Source of the DNA: Pseudomonas fluorescens
GTDB lineage: Bacteria > Pseudomonadota > Gammaproteobacteria > Pseudomonadales > Pseudomonadaceae
Assembly: GCF_004683905.1 (NCBI RefSeq)
Contig: NZ_CP038438.1
Location: 1,488,001 to 1,552,000, forward strand
Reading direction: 5' to 3'
Length of the DNA: 64,000 bases
Below the pieces are notes generated by a model. It was not told where the DNA came from. It saw nothing but the letters and a program-made list of their open reading frames with translations, and ran no database searches. Positions within the stretch are counted from its first letter, which is position 1, and the number at the start of each line of letters is the position of its first letter. Both the position numbers and the translations under genes were made by a program. Shown in pieces: positions 52,781 through 61,315 of this stretch.

Positions 52781-53914
52781 GTGGCCATCGATATTCACTG
52801 GATTCGCGACAACGAAAGCCTCGCGCAGTTTTGCGCCGAGTGGCAGCAACTGCCGTTCGTTGCCCTCGACACCGAATTCATGCGGGTCGACACCTTCTAC
52901 CCGATTGCCGGTTTACTGCAGGTCGGCGACGGCAAACGCGCCTACCTGATCGATCCGCTGACCATCGACGCCTGGCAACCGCTGGCGGCGTTGCTGGAAA
53001 ACCCGGCGGTGCTCAAAGTCCTGCACGCCTGCAGCGAAGACCTCGAAGTGCTGCTGCGTCTGACCGGCAGCCTGCCGGCGCCGTTGTTCGACACGCAACT
53101 GGCGGCGGCCTACCTGAACCTCGGGTTCTCGATGGGCTATTCGCGGCTGGTGCAGGAAGTGCTGGGCATTGAGTTGCCGAAGGGCGAAACCCGTTCCGAC
53201 TGGTTGCAGCGTCCACTTTCCGACACACAAATCAGCTATGCCGCTGAAGACGCAGTGCATCTGGCGGAAGTTTTCGTACAGCTGCGGCCGAAGCTGTCCG
53301 ACGACAAATTCGCCTGGGTGCTGGAGGACGGCGCCGAACTGGTCGCCAACCTGCGCCGCGAGACCGACCCGTACGAGGTCTACCGCGAAGCCAAACTGGC
53401 GTGGAAACTGTCCCGCGCGCAACTGGCGGTGCTGCGTGAACTGTGCGCCTGGCGTGAAAAAGAAGCGCGTGCCCGTGATCTGCCGCGCAACCGCATCATC
53501 CGTGAACACTCGCTGTGGCCGCTGGCCCGCACGCAACCGGACAACCTCGCCGCGCTGGGCAAGATCGAAGACATGCACCCGCGTACCGTGCGTCAGGACG
53601 GCCAATTTCTGCTTGATCTGATCAAGCGCTCTGGCAGTGTGGGGCCTGATCAATGGCCGCCGGCGGTGCCGGAACCATTGCCGGTCGAAGCGGCTGCGCT
53701 GATCAAGCAACTGCGCGCCCTCGGCCAGGTCGAAGCCGAACGCCTGGGCATCGCCCCGGAACTGATGCTGCGCAAGAAAACCCTCGAAGCGCTGGTTAAA
53801 AGTGGCTTCCCCGAGGGCCCTTATCAATTGCCTGAGTCGCTGCGTGGCTGGCGCCGCGAACTCATGGGCCAGAAGCTGCTCGACAGCCTGGCCACCGCCG
53901 GAGAACAGCCTTGA
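52781..53914 (+). CDS. rnd: Ribonuclease D
   Basis: 377 residues from GTG 52781 (AAGGGAGAGCC ahead). DEDD 3'-5' exonuclease for tRNA maturation: first acidic pair in [10 protein letters not shown], second Asp region in [12 protein letters not shown], and the Tyr-Asp motif in [18 protein letters not shown] domain about 210-290 ([25 protein letters not shown]) and a helical C-terminus. Stop overlaps ycgL (TTGA). Confidence 0.95.
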   Translation: MAIDIHWIRDNESLAQFCAEWQQLPFVALDTEFMRVDTFYPIAGLLQVGDGKRAYLIDPLTIDAWQPLAALLENPAVLKVLHACSEDLEVLLRLTGSLPAPLFDTQLAAAYLNLGFSMGYSRLVQEVLGIELPKGETRSDWLQRPLSDTQISYAAEDAVHLAEVFVQLRPKLSDDKFAWVLEDGAELVANLRRETDPYEVYREAKLAWKLSRAQLAVLRELCAWREKEARARDLPRNRIIREHSLWPLARTQPDNLAALGKIEDMHPRTVRQDGQFLLDLIKRSGSVGPDQWPPAVPEPLPVEAAALIKQLRALGQVEAERLGIAPELMLRKKTLEALVKSGFPEGPYQLPESLRGWRRELMGQKLLDSLATAGEQP

Positions 53915-54204
53915 AACGTATTTGCTCCATTTATCAAAGCTCCAAGCGAAGCGGGATGTACCTTTATGTGCTCAAGAGCGATGCTCTGGAGCGTGTGCCG
54001 GAACCCCTGATGCTGGCGTTCGGCAAGCCGAAACATGCCTTCGATCTGGTGCTGTCGCCTGAGCGCAAGCTGGCCAGCGAGGACATCGTCGTGGTCCTGG
54101 AAAACCTCGACAAGCAGGGTTATCACTTGCAGATGCCGCCGGCCGAGGACGAGTACATCGAACACCTGCCCGAAGAATTGCTACGACGCAACGACCCGGT
54201 CTGA
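53911..54204 (+). CDS. ycgL: YcgL family protein
   Basis: 97 residues from TTG 53911, overlapping the rnd stop, with GGAG nine bases ahead. Conserved [20 protein letters not shown] start, [12 protein letters not shown] and [18 protein letters not shown]. Structure known for the family but function is not. The rnd-ycgL order and later ycgN mirror other gamma-proteobacteria. Confidence 0.92.
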   Translation: MKRICSIYQSSKRSGMYLYVLKSDALERVPEPLMLAFGKPKHAFDLVLSPERKLASEDIVVVLENLDKQGYHLQMPPAEDEYIEHLPEELLRRNDPV

Positions 54205-54209
54205 TCTGC

Positions 54210-54229
54210 GAGGCCCTGTTCTGGGCCTC
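54210..54229 (+). terminator. Hairpin after ycgL
   Basis: Stem GAGGCCC / GGGCCTC with six-base loop, followed by TTGCC; the weak T-run makes termination uncertain. Confidence 0.5.
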
Positions 54230-54260
54230 TTGCCACCCTGGAACTGATTTTACGGCGACG

Positions 54261-54293
54261 ACCGCCACGAAGGAGCGCGACTCCTTCGGCGGT
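54261..54293 (+). other. Second hairpin ahead of the dehydrogenase gene
   Basis: ACCGCC-AC-GAAGGAG / CTCCTTC-GGCGGT with loop CGCGA: thirteen pairs with a two-base bulge, 30 bases before the next start. It may be a leader structure. Confidence 0.4.
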
Positions 54294-54322
54294 TGCCTGC
54301 ACGGTTTGCGAAAGGTTTGAAG

Positions 54323-55255
54323 ATGCGCGTTCTGATTGCTGAACACGACCACGCGGTGTACGCCCGGCTGCTACGTCAGGCGGCCCCCGAACTTGAAGTA
54401 CTGACCAGTGGCGACTCCGCCGAACTGGCCCGTCAGGCGGCCGATTGCCCGGTGTGGCTGGGGCAGCCGGATCTGCTGGCGACCCTGCTGCGTCAGGGCC
54501 ATCAGCCGCAATGGCTGCAATCGACCTGGGCCGGCATCACGCCGCTGCTCGCTGACGGCTTGCGCCGCGATTATCGCCTGACCCGCGCGGTGGGAATCTT
54601 CGGTCAGGTGATGGCCGAATACGTGCTGACCTACATGCTTGGCCACGAGCGTGAAGTGCTGGCGCGCCTGGTCAGCCAGGTCGAGCGCAAGTGGGACAAC
54701 CGCACCGGCCAGAGTCTGGTCGGGCGCAAGGTGTTGATCGTTGGCACCGGCGATATCGGTCAGAGCGTGGCGCAGTTTCTGCTGCCGTTTGGCGTCGAGC
54801 TGTACGGCCTCGCCAGCAGCGCGCGCGAGCAGGCGCCGTTCGTCGAAGTCGGCTCGATGGCGGATCTGCCACGACTAGTCGGCGCGGTCGATTACGTGGT
54901 CAATCTGCTGCCGAATACCGAGCACACCCACGACATTTACGACGCGGCGCTGTTCAAGCAATTCAAGCCGACCGGGTTGTTCATCAACGTCGGGCGCGGC
55001 GTGGCAGTGGTTGATGCGGATCTGGTGGAAGCCCTGAAGGAAGGGCATCTGGCGGGCGCGGTGATCGACGTCTGCCGTCAGGAGCCGTTGCCGCAACGCC
55101 ATCCGTTCTGGACCGCCTGGGGCCTGCTGCTGACCGGGCACAGCTCGGCACCGACGTCGCCGGCGTTGATGGTGCAGTTGTTTGTCGAGAACCTGAAGGC
55201 GTATCAGGCGGGAGAAGCGTTGCGCGGGGAAGTGGATTTCAACCGCGGATATTAA
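54323..55255 (+). CDS. D-2-hydroxyacid dehydrogenase (GhrA-like)
   Basis: 310 residues from ATG 54323. NAD(P)-binding loop VLIVGTGDIGQSVAQFLLPFG (about 140-160). Catalytic residues: Arg in FINVGRGVAVV, Glu in VCRQEPLP, His in LTGHSSAPTSP. The GHSSAPT end resembles glyoxylate/hydroxypyruvate reductase A and related 2-ketoacid reductases. Substrate not assigned. Confidence 0.88.
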   Translation: MRVLIAEHDHAVYARLLRQAAPELEVLTSGDSAELARQAADCPVWLGQPDLLATLLRQGHQPQWLQSTWAGITPLLADGLRRDYRLTRAVGIFGQVMAEYVLTYMLGHEREVLARLVSQVERKWDNRTGQSLVGRKVLIVGTGDIGQSVAQFLLPFGVELYGLASSAREQAPFVEVGSMADLPRLVGAVDYVVNLLPNTEHTHDIYDAALFKQFKPTGLFINVGRGVAVVDADLVEALKEGHLAGAVIDVCRQEPLPQRHPFWTAWGLLLTGHSSAPTSPALMVQLFVENLKAYQAGEALRGEVDFNRGY

Positions 55256-55270
55256 ATCCACCGCGATACC

Positions 55271-55360
55271 TGTAGGAGTGAGCCTGCTCGCGATGGCGTA
55301 GTGTCAGTCGACATTGATGTTGTCTGACACTACGCCATCGCGAGCAGGCTCACTCCTACA
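55271..55360. repeat. REPIN, TGTAGGAGTGAGCCTGC type
   Basis: 24-base arms 55271-55294 and 55337-55360 with the same GTGTCAG / CTGACAC inner dyad as at 48406; here the dyad continues into the arms to make an almost complete hairpin. Confidence 0.9.
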
Positions 55361-55379
55361 GTGGTTTTTGCATGGTGGC

Positions 55380-55973
55380 TTAGAGGGTGAAGTTGCCTTC
55401 TGCGGCCAACTCGCTCAGCGGGCGACGCGGGCTCGGCACTTCACGGGCCTGCAGGTACTCGGCCAGAGTTGCCTTGTCACCCAGCTTGCCGACAGCCACC
55501 GCCGCATGCAGCGCATAACCTTCAGGAATATTCAGCTCCTTGCGGGCCAGCTCCTGATCGAAACCGGCCATGCCGTGGGTGTGCCAGCCGCTGATGCTCG
55601 CTTGCAGCGCCAGGTGGCCCCAGGCCGAGCCGGTGTCGAAGGTGTGCCACAGCGCCGGGGACTCTTCGCTGGCGCCGGGGGCGGTGAAGGTGGTTTTCGA
55701 AATCACGATCACCAGCGCCGAAGCGTGTTGCGCCCAGCTGCGGTTGAATTCATTCAGCAGGCCCAGGAAGCGCTCCCAGTTCGGCGTGTCACGGCGCGCA
55801 TACAGAAAGCGCCATGGCTGCGAGTTGTAGGCCGACGGCGCCCAGCGTGCGGCTTCGAAAAAGCTCAGCAGGGTTTCTTCCGGGATCGCTTCGCCGGTGA
55901 AGGCGCGGGGCGACCAGCGCTCGGTGAACTGCGGGTGAATGGCGTAATCGGCGACGCGAGGGTTGGCACTCAT
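55380..55973 (-). CDS. Nitroreductase family protein
   Basis: 197 residues from ATG 55973 (AAGGAATCTTTCG ahead). FMN-dependent oxidoreductase fold: FTERWSPRAFTGEAIPEE, FFEAARWAPSAYNSQPWRFLYAR (FMN-binding serine/asparagine), HGMAGFD and EGYALHAAVAVG. Substrate unknown; often quinones or nitroaromatics. Confidence 0.9.
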   Translation of the reverse strand: MSANPRVADYAIHPQFTERWSPRAFTGEAIPEETLLSFFEAARWAPSAYNSQPWRFLYARRDTPNWERFLGLLNEFNRSWAQHASALVIVISKTTFTAPGASEESPALWHTFDTGSAWGHLALQASISGWHTHGMAGFDQELARKELNIPEGYALHAAVAVGKLGDKATLAEYLQAREVPSPRRPLSELAAEGNFTL

Positions 55974-56138
55974 CGAAAGATTCCTTGCTGTGTTTGAGTC
56001 ATGAATTCGTGGCAAAACCCTACTGGGCGGCGATTCGGCTGACAAGCGCGATTTACCGACAGTCGCCAGCGCTTGGCCCGCAAGGCCTTGGGCACTAGAC
56101 TGGCGGCCTTTTCACCACCTGATGTTGATGCTTGAACC

Positions 56139-56588
56139 ATGGCCGCCATAGTCGAACCGTTCTGGAAACGCAAAACCCTCGAGCAACTGGATCACGAGGA
56201 ATGGGAATCGCTGTGCGACGGCTGCGGTCTGTGCTGCCTGCAGAAACTCGAAGATGAAGAAGACAACAGCGTCTATTACACGCGCATCGCCTGCAAACTG
56301 CTGGACCTGAAAACCTGCCAGTGCAGCGACTACCCGAATCGCATCAAGTTTGTCCCGGACTGTATCCAGCTCACTCCTGGCCAGGCCGAAGAATTCAAAT
56401 GGCTACCGCCGACTTGCGGTTATCGTCTGGTCAGTGAAGGCAAGGATCTGCCGCTGTGGCACCACCTGGTGTGCGGCGATCGTGACGCCGTGCACCACGA
56501 ACGGATTTCCCAGTCCGGGCGCATGCTCGCCGAAGGCAGCGTGCCGGAGGACGACTGGGAAGATCACCTGATTTTCCGCGCTGGTTAA
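56139..56588 (+). CDS. YcgN cysteine-cluster protein
   Basis: 149 residues. Four-cysteine cluster CDGCGLCC at Cys26, 29, 32, 33, with further Cys in [25 protein letters not shown] and VCGD: the zinc/iron-sulfur YkgJ/YcgN pattern. Function unknown. Close to ycgL as in many relatives. Confidence 0.92.
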   Translation: MAAIVEPFWKRKTLEQLDHEEWESLCDGCGLCCLQKLEDEEDNSVYYTRIACKLLDLKTCQCSDYPNRIKFVPDCIQLTPGQAEEFKWLPPTCGYRLVSEGKDLPLWHHLVCGDRDAVHHERISQSGRMLAEGSVPEDDWEDHLIFRAG

Positions 56589-56624
56589 GCACCAAGGGTT
56601 TCCAGGATTCAACAAGGAGTGTGT

Positions 56625-57854
56625 ATGGCTGGGGGATTGCTGCGGGCATCGCTGATCGGCCTGCTGGCGCTAAGCGCGCCGGTGTGGGCGGCGAAAAAAG
56701 TCGATCTGGATTACCACGTGCGCCTGTTGCCGCAAAGCGATCAGGCCGAAGTGCGCCTGACCTTGGCCAAAGGTGAAGCGGTGCGCAGCCTCGACTTTGA
56801 CCTCGGCGATGGCAGCCATTACAGCGACTTCAAGGCCGACGGCCAGTGGCAACTGACCCCGGGCAAACAAGCCCGGGGCCTCTGGCGCCCGATCGGTGAC
56901 AAGCCCAGCCTGACTTATCGCGTCAGTATCAGCCACGGCCGCAAGAGCGGCAGCTTCGACACGCGCATGACCCCGAGCTGGGCACTGCTGCGTGGTGATG
57001 ATCTGGTGCCGCCGGCCAGGCTCGATCAGCAGGATGGCATCGAGCTGGTGTCGCGTCTGCAATTCGAACTGCCCAATGGCTGGCAAAGCGTTGAAACCGC
57101 CTGGCCGCGCATCGGCAAGAACAAATTCCGCATCGACAACCCGTCACGCCTGTTCGACCGCCCGACCGGCTGGATGCTCGCCGGTCACCTCGGCAGCCGC
57201 CGCACGCGCCTGGGCGAAACCGAAGTCACCGTGGCCTCACCGCAAGGGCAGGGCATGCGGCGCATGGATGTGCTGACCTTGCTGACGTTCGTCTGGCCGC
57301 AGGTGCAAGCGGTCTATCCCCGGCATCCGAAGAAACTGCTGATCGTCGGTGCCAACGACCCGATGTGGCGCGGCAGCCTCGGTGCGCATGAGTCGATTTA
57401 CCTGAACACGCGTTTGCCGCTGGTCAGCGAGAGTGGCAGCAGTGCGCTGGTGCGTGAGCTGGCGCAGGTGTTCGGGCGCATCAATGACGAACAGCGCAGC
57501 GACTGGATCAGCGAAGGCTTTGCCGAGTACTACGCGATCGAACTGGTGCGGCGTGCCGGGGGCATGAGCGATGAGCGCTATCAGGCGTTGCAGGCGAAGT
57601 TGACCAAGGACAGTCAGAAAGTCACGTCCCTGCGCGGCGAAAAGATCAGTGCGGCGCAGCTTGCAAAAGCGGTGATTGTCTTGCAGGAACTGGATCGCGA
57701 GATTCGCTTGAAGACGCGCAACAAACGTTCGCTGGATGATGTGTTGCGCGGGGCGATGCATCTGGGGACGGTGAGTACCAAGGAGTTAGTGCAACTGGCC
57801 GAGAGTGTTCTGGGCGAGTCTTCCAAAGTCCTCGATAGCGCATTACTTCAGTAA
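56625..57854 (+). CDS. Secreted M61-like protein lacking zinc histidines
   Basis: 409 residues from ATG 56625 (AACAAGGAGTGTGT ahead). Signal peptide ends VWAAK (about residue 23). An N-terminal beta-rich part (25-200) and a C-terminal helical part recall M61 glycyl-aminopeptidase-like (gluzincin) proteins. The motif expected as HExxH reads RELAQ (277-281): both histidines are lost while Glu278 remains, and the third ligand region DWISEGFAEYYAIEL keeps Glu297. It is therefore most likely a pseudo-protease with a structural or binding role. Unknown partner. Confidence 0.75.
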   Translation: MAGGLLRASLIGLLALSAPVWAAKKVDLDYHVRLLPQSDQAEVRLTLAKGEAVRSLDFDLGDGSHYSDFKADGQWQLTPGKQARGLWRPIGDKPSLTYRVSISHGRKSGSFDTRMTPSWALLRGDDLVPPARLDQQDGIELVSRLQFELPNGWQSVETAWPRIGKNKFRIDNPSRLFDRPTGWMLAGHLGSRRTRLGETEVTVASPQGQGMRRMDVLTLLTFVWPQVQAVYPRHPKKLLIVGANDPMWRGSLGAHESIYLNTRLPLVSESGSSALVRELAQVFGRINDEQRSDWISEGFAEYYAIELVRRAGGMSDERYQALQAKLTKDSQKVTSLRGEKISAAQLAKAVIVLQELDREIRLKTRNKRSLDDVLRGAMHLGTVSTKELVQLAESVLGESSKVLDSALLQ

Positions 57855-57861
57855 TACCGCT

Positions 57862-57944
57862 TTCGCGAGCAAGCCCGCTCCCACATTTGATCGCATTCCA
57901 ACTGACGGAACCCGGTTCAATGTGGGAGCGGGCTTGCTCGCGAA
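57862..57944. repeat. REPIN, GTGGGAGCGGGCTTGC type
   Basis: 23-base arms 57862-57884 and 57922-57944 between convergent genes. Confidence 0.9.
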
Positions 57945-57974
57945 GAGGCCAGAAGCCTCACCGAAAATTCAGGC

Positions 57975-58352
57975 TCAAACCCCGGCCTTCGGCGATTTCA
58001 CCGAATCATTGCCGGTCACCGTCGCGGTGCTGGTCGCCGCTTCGGCATTGGCCTTGAGCTTGCTCAGTTCTTCCCCGGCCCGTTCGATCTTCGCCCGCAC
58101 GTTGTTCATGTCCTCACGGCTTTTCTCCAGCAGGCTTTTCACCGAGCTGTGCCCGGTGATGCCACGGGCCATCGCCACGCCGCCAATCGCCACCTGAATC
58201 AGACCGAACACGCCGCCACGGCGCAGGCCCTTGCCGACCATGATCACGCCACCGGCCAGCGAGCCGATGCGCTCCCAGCCCTGGACGTTCTGCTCGGTCT
58301 GGCTCTGGAACGGGGTGGAATCGATACGTTGGACGCGTTTGAGTTCGGTCAT
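57975..58352 (-). CDS. Small membrane protein, YgaP-transmembrane/DUF2892-like
   Basis: 125 residues from ATG 58352. After a polar N-terminus (VQRIDSTPFQSQTEQNVQGWERIGSL) come two Gly-rich helices with a central pair of arginines (SLAGGVIMVGKGLRRGGVFGLIQVAIGGVAMARG), similar to the DUF2892 hairpin. The C-terminal half is helical and charged (SLLEKSREDMNNVRAKIERAGEELSKLKANAE), a likely coiled coil. Function unknown. Confidence 0.75.
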   Translation of the reverse strand: MTELKRVQRIDSTPFQSQTEQNVQGWERIGSLAGGVIMVGKGLRRGGVFGLIQVAIGGVAMARGITGHSSVKSLLEKSREDMNNVRAKIERAGEELSKLKANAEAATSTATVTGNDSVKSPKAGV

Positions 58353-58434
58353 GATCTGTCTCCCAGGCAATGTGCAATAGATAGATAAGCTGACTGCCGC
58401 AGCGGCCGGCTCGTTCCATCGAATGTGCGACGTT

Positions 58435-58905
58435 TCAGCGGAATTTCGGCCCGGAGCGGGTATTCAGGCCCTTGGCCATGCGGTCGTAGAGCACCACGTT
58501 GACCGTCGCCGCCAGATTCATGCAGCCGGTAGTCGGGATGTACACGACGTCTTCGCACCAGTCGCGGATCTCTTTATCCAGCGAGCCGTCTTCCGGGCCG
58601 AAGATGTACAGCGCACGGTCCGGGTGGGTGTATTCGGGCAGCGGGCGGGCGCCCTCGACCAGTTCCACGGCGACCGGGACGCAGTTGAGCGGGAGGATCT
58701 TTTTCAGGTCGTCGATGCCGATCAGCGGAATGTCGTAGTGCACGCGCTTGGTGTCGGTGACGAAATCGGCGGCGCGCTCATAGCGCTTGCCGGTGTAGAA
58801 CACCGACGCCACGCCGTAACAGCCTGCGGCGCGCATCACCGAACCGACGTTCTCCGGTGATTTGGGGTTGTACAAACCAATGCAGCTGTAACGTTTGTCT
58901 GCCAC
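58435..58905 (-). CDS. SPOUT (TrmH-family) RNA methyltransferase
   Basis: 156 residues from GTG 58905 (V-ADKRYSCIGL...). Trefoil-knot motifs: YNPKSPENVGSVMRAAGCYG (motif 1), LYIFGPEDGSLDKEI (motif 2) and IPTTGCMNLAATVNVVLYDR (motif 3). Lacks extra domains. RNA target unknown; such short TrmH relatives include TrmL (tRNA wobble 2'-O-methylation), but this one differs enough that no symbol is given. Confidence 0.87.
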   Translation of the reverse strand: MADKRYSCIGLYNPKSPENVGSVMRAAGCYGVASVFYTGKRYERAADFVTDTKRVHYDIPLIGIDDLKKILPLNCVPVAVELVEGARPLPEYTHPDRALYIFGPEDGSLDKEIRDWCEDVVYIPTTGCMNLAATVNVVLYDRMAKGLNTRSGPKFR

Positions 58906-58996
58906 GAGCGGGGTGCCTTCGGGAAAAAGAGGGCGATTATACGGGGATTGGGCGGTTGTGGTCAGACCTCGGATTATCGGTGCCCGAACGGTCGCC

Positions 58997-59071
58997 TTCG
59001 CGAGCAAGCTCGCTCCCACAGTGGTTTTGTGTATGACACCGATCCAGTGTGGGAGCGAGCTTGCTCGCGAA
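58997..59071. repeat. REPIN, GTGGGAGCGAGCTTGC variant
   Basis: 23-base arms 58997-59019 and 59049-59071, same variant core as at 34184. Lies upstream of the SPOUT gene, downstream of yajD. Confidence 0.9.
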
Positions 59072-59097
59072 GGGGCCAGTCGGGCCAATGAAGAACT

Positions 59098-59469
59098 TTA
59101 ATCTTCTTTTTTCATCAACCCGGCGAGGGCGGCAAACGGGTTATGCGTGGCCTTGGCGATTTTTGGCGTGCTCAGCGAGCCGTCGCCGAAATATTGCTGG
59201 TCGGTGTAGCGCGAGTGTTCGTTGTCGTGGCAGTACAGGCACAACAGCTCCCAGTTCGAGCCGTCCTGCGGGTTGTTGTCGTGGTTGTGATCGCGGTGGT
59301 GCACGGTCAGTTCGCTCAGGCGCTTGCCGGAAAACTCACGGGCGCAGCGGCCGCAGACGTGCGGGTACATCTTCAGGGCCTTGTCGCGGTAGCCCATTTC
59401 CTTGTCGCGCTGGTTGTCGGCAAGGATGCGATCGAGCTTCGACGTGTTGGTCGGGGTGGACGAACTCAT
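59098..59469 (-). CDS. yajD: YajD-like HNH nuclease family protein
   Basis: 123 residues. HNH motif: VCGRCAREFSGKRLSELTVHHRDHNHDNNPQDGSNWELLCLYCHDNEH, with CxxC (about 39-42), the HH-D-H core (about 57-63) and CLYCH (about 78-82). YajD-like proteins are widespread; nuclease activity is presumed. Confidence 0.9.
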   Translation of the reverse strand: MSSSTPTNTSKLDRILADNQRDKEMGYRDKALKMYPHVCGRCAREFSGKRLSELTVHHRDHNHDNNPQDGSNWELLCLYCHDNEHSRYTDQQYFGDGSLSTPKIAKATHNPFAALAGLMKKED

Positions 59470-59518
59470 GGGTTCACCTTTGTAAAAAGACTAATGACGG
59501 TTATGTGCAGAGTTTAGC

Positions 59519-60205
59519 TCAGCCCTTGAGCTTCTCGGCAATCCAGATCGTGTGGCGGGTGCCCTTGTTGCCGTGGGCGAAGACCTGGACTTCTTCGGCC
59601 TTGAACCCGGCCTTCTTCAATTTGTCGGAAAACTGCCGGTCAGCACTGGCCGACCACACCGCCAGCACACCTTTGGGCCGCAGGGCCTTGGCGCAGGCGT
59701 TGAGGCCAGCGGCGGAGTACAGCCAGCTGTTGGCCTTCTGGGTCAGGCCTTCGGGGCCGTTGTCTACGTCGAGCATGATCGCGTCGAAGCCGTTCGGCTC
59801 GCTTTGCAGGACCTTGGCCACGTCGTCCTGACGGATCACTGTGCGCGGGTCGAGCAATGGTCGTCCGGACTTTTCACCGAGCGGCCCGCGATTCCACTCG
59901 ACCACGCCGGGCACCAGTTCGGCGACCACCACCTCGGCACCCTTGCCCAGATGCTTGAGCGCCGAGGCGAGGGTGAAACCCATGCCCAGACCGCCAATCA
60001 ATACTCGCGAATTCGGCCGGCCGGCGACCTTGCGGCAAGGGATCTCGGCCAGCGCATCTTCCGAACCGTGCATGCGCGTGTTCATCAATTGCCCGCCGTC
60101 GCCGCCCTGGATCTTGATGACGAAATCCTCGCCATACTCGAACAGGCACAGGGCGCCACCGTTGTCAGGGATCGGCGTGGTGTCGAGCAGAACGAAACGT
60201 TTCAT
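59519..60205 (-). CDS. Spermidine-synthase-like protein
   Basis: 228 residues. Rossmann-like fold of the SpeE superfamily: VLIGGLGMGFTLASALKHLG (SAM-type glycine loop), VVVAELVPGVVEWNRG, and FDAIMLDVDNGPEGLTQ for the catalytic acidic loop. The N-terminal tetramerisation strand domain of true spermidine synthases is reduced. It could be a methyl- or aminopropyltransferase; function unassigned. Confidence 0.85.
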   Translation of the reverse strand: MKRFVLLDTTPIPDNGGALCLFEYGEDFVIKIQGGDGGQLMNTRMHGSEDALAEIPCRKVAGRPNSRVLIGGLGMGFTLASALKHLGKGAEVVVAELVPGVVEWNRGPLGEKSGRPLLDPRTVIRQDDVAKVLQSEPNGFDAIMLDVDNGPEGLTQKANSWLYSAAGLNACAKALRPKGVLAVWSASADRQFSDKLKKAGFKAEEVQVFAHGNKGTRHTIWIAEKLKG

Positions 60206-60285
60206 GGAAATCTCTACAAGGGGGAAGGCAAGCAGGCCCGTTGGGAGTAGCCTGAGCGCAGACTAAAGGCCAAACGGAGCCCTTG

Positions 60286-60570
60286 ATGAAGCGCACCATT
60301 CTAACGGTCATTGCCCTGGCCGCGCTCTCGATTACTGCAGTGCAGGCGCAGCAGACCATTCCGGTCAGCCCGACGCCGCAACCCGGCTCGCCGGGAACCG
60401 CCACGCCGACCCCGTATCCGCAAATTACCCCGATCAGCGCACCGAAGGTCGGTACCGGCAGTGGTAGCCCGCCGCTGGTGCCGATCGAAATGCCCAGCCC
60501 GCCGAGCAAGGATCAACCGGTGCCGGGCATCGAGCCGAGCGGCACCAAGGTCAAATCCCCCGGCGGTTAA
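60286..60570 (+). CDS. Proline-rich secreted peptide
   Basis: 94 residues from ATG 60286. Signal peptide ends VQAQQ (about residue 20). The mature part is Pro/Gly/Thr/Ser-rich with repeats such as SPTPQPGSPGTATPTPYP and PPLVPIEMPSPPSKDQP. Likely unstructured; function unknown. The last 4 bases overlap the convergent next gene. Confidence 0.68.
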   Translation: MKRTILTVIALAALSITAVQAQQTIPVSPTPQPGSPGTATPTPYPQITPISAPKVGTGSGSPPLVPIEMPSPPSKDQPVPGIEPSGTKVKSPGG

Positions 60571-61040
60571 ACCTGTTGCGCCGCCAGTTGGCCGTCGGCC
60601 ATGCGCAAACGTTTGGAGAGTGACACGGCAAGGGCGCGGATGATTTTCGCGGCGATCTTCGGCGCGTCGTTGAGCATTTTTTCCAGCGAGTCCTTGCCCA
60701 GGTTGAGCAACTGACAGTTGCTCGCCGCGACGCAGGTCGCCGAACGGCGCTCACCATCGAGCACCGCCATTTCCCCGAACGCCCGCCCGCTGCGCAGGGT
60801 GGCCATGGTGATGACCTGGCCGTCGGGGCCAGTCTTTTGCACCGCGACCTGGCCGGTGTGGAGGATGCACATGAAACTGCCGGCATCGCCCTCACGGAAG
60901 ATCGCTTCGCCCTCCGCCACGGTGCTGATGCTGAAGTAGCCCGAGGCCGCGGCAAAGTCCGCCAGTTGCAATTGATCGAACAGGCCACAGTCCATCAGCC
61001 AGTCGCGAATTTCGTTGTTCAGCAGGGTGGGTTCTGACAT
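60567..61040 (-). CDS. Cyclic-nucleotide-binding domain protein
   Basis: 157 residues from ATG 61040. One cNMP domain (about 25-140): FSISTVAEGEAIFREGDAGSFMCILHTGQVAVQK, RAFGEMAVLDGERRSATCVA with the phosphate-binding loop G(E)MAxL-xxxxRSA. No effector domain follows, so it is a stand-alone sensor. Upstream lies the composite repeat 61092-61252. Confidence 0.9.
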   Translation of the reverse strand: MSEPTLLNNEIRDWLMDCGLFDQLQLADFAAASGYFSISTVAEGEAIFREGDAGSFMCILHTGQVAVQKTGPDGQVITMATLRSGRAFGEMAVLDGERRSATCVAASNCQLLNLGKDSLEKMLNDAPKIAAKIIRALAVSLSKRLRMADGQLAAQQV

Positions 61041-61091
61041 GTCATTGCGGTCTTTATTGTTTTCACGGTTTTCAGGCACTACACGAACCCT

Positions 61092-61252
61092 TGTAGGAGT
61101 GAGCCTGTGGTGAGGGGATTTATCCCCGATCGGCTGCGCAGCAGTCGCAAATCAGCCAATGCGGTCTGCCTGAAAGAATCGCATTGCAGATCTGGCGCGG
61201 CTTTGCCACCCATCGGGGATAAATCCCCTCACCACACAGGCTCGTTCCTACA
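61092..61252. repeat. Composite nested palindromic element
   Basis: Outer arms begin TGTAGGAGTGAGCCTGTG and end with the near-inverse CACAGGCTCGTTCCTACA (two mismatches), the REP type of 48406. Inside, GTGGTGAGGGGATTTATCCC and its inverse form the second family (as at 6762). Core loop is about 80 bases. Confidence 0.85.
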
Positions 61253-61315
61253 GGGATCTGTGGTGTATCGGCTTCTTGGGTCTGGAATTAAGACCCAAGT
61301 GACCGACGGAGTTCC

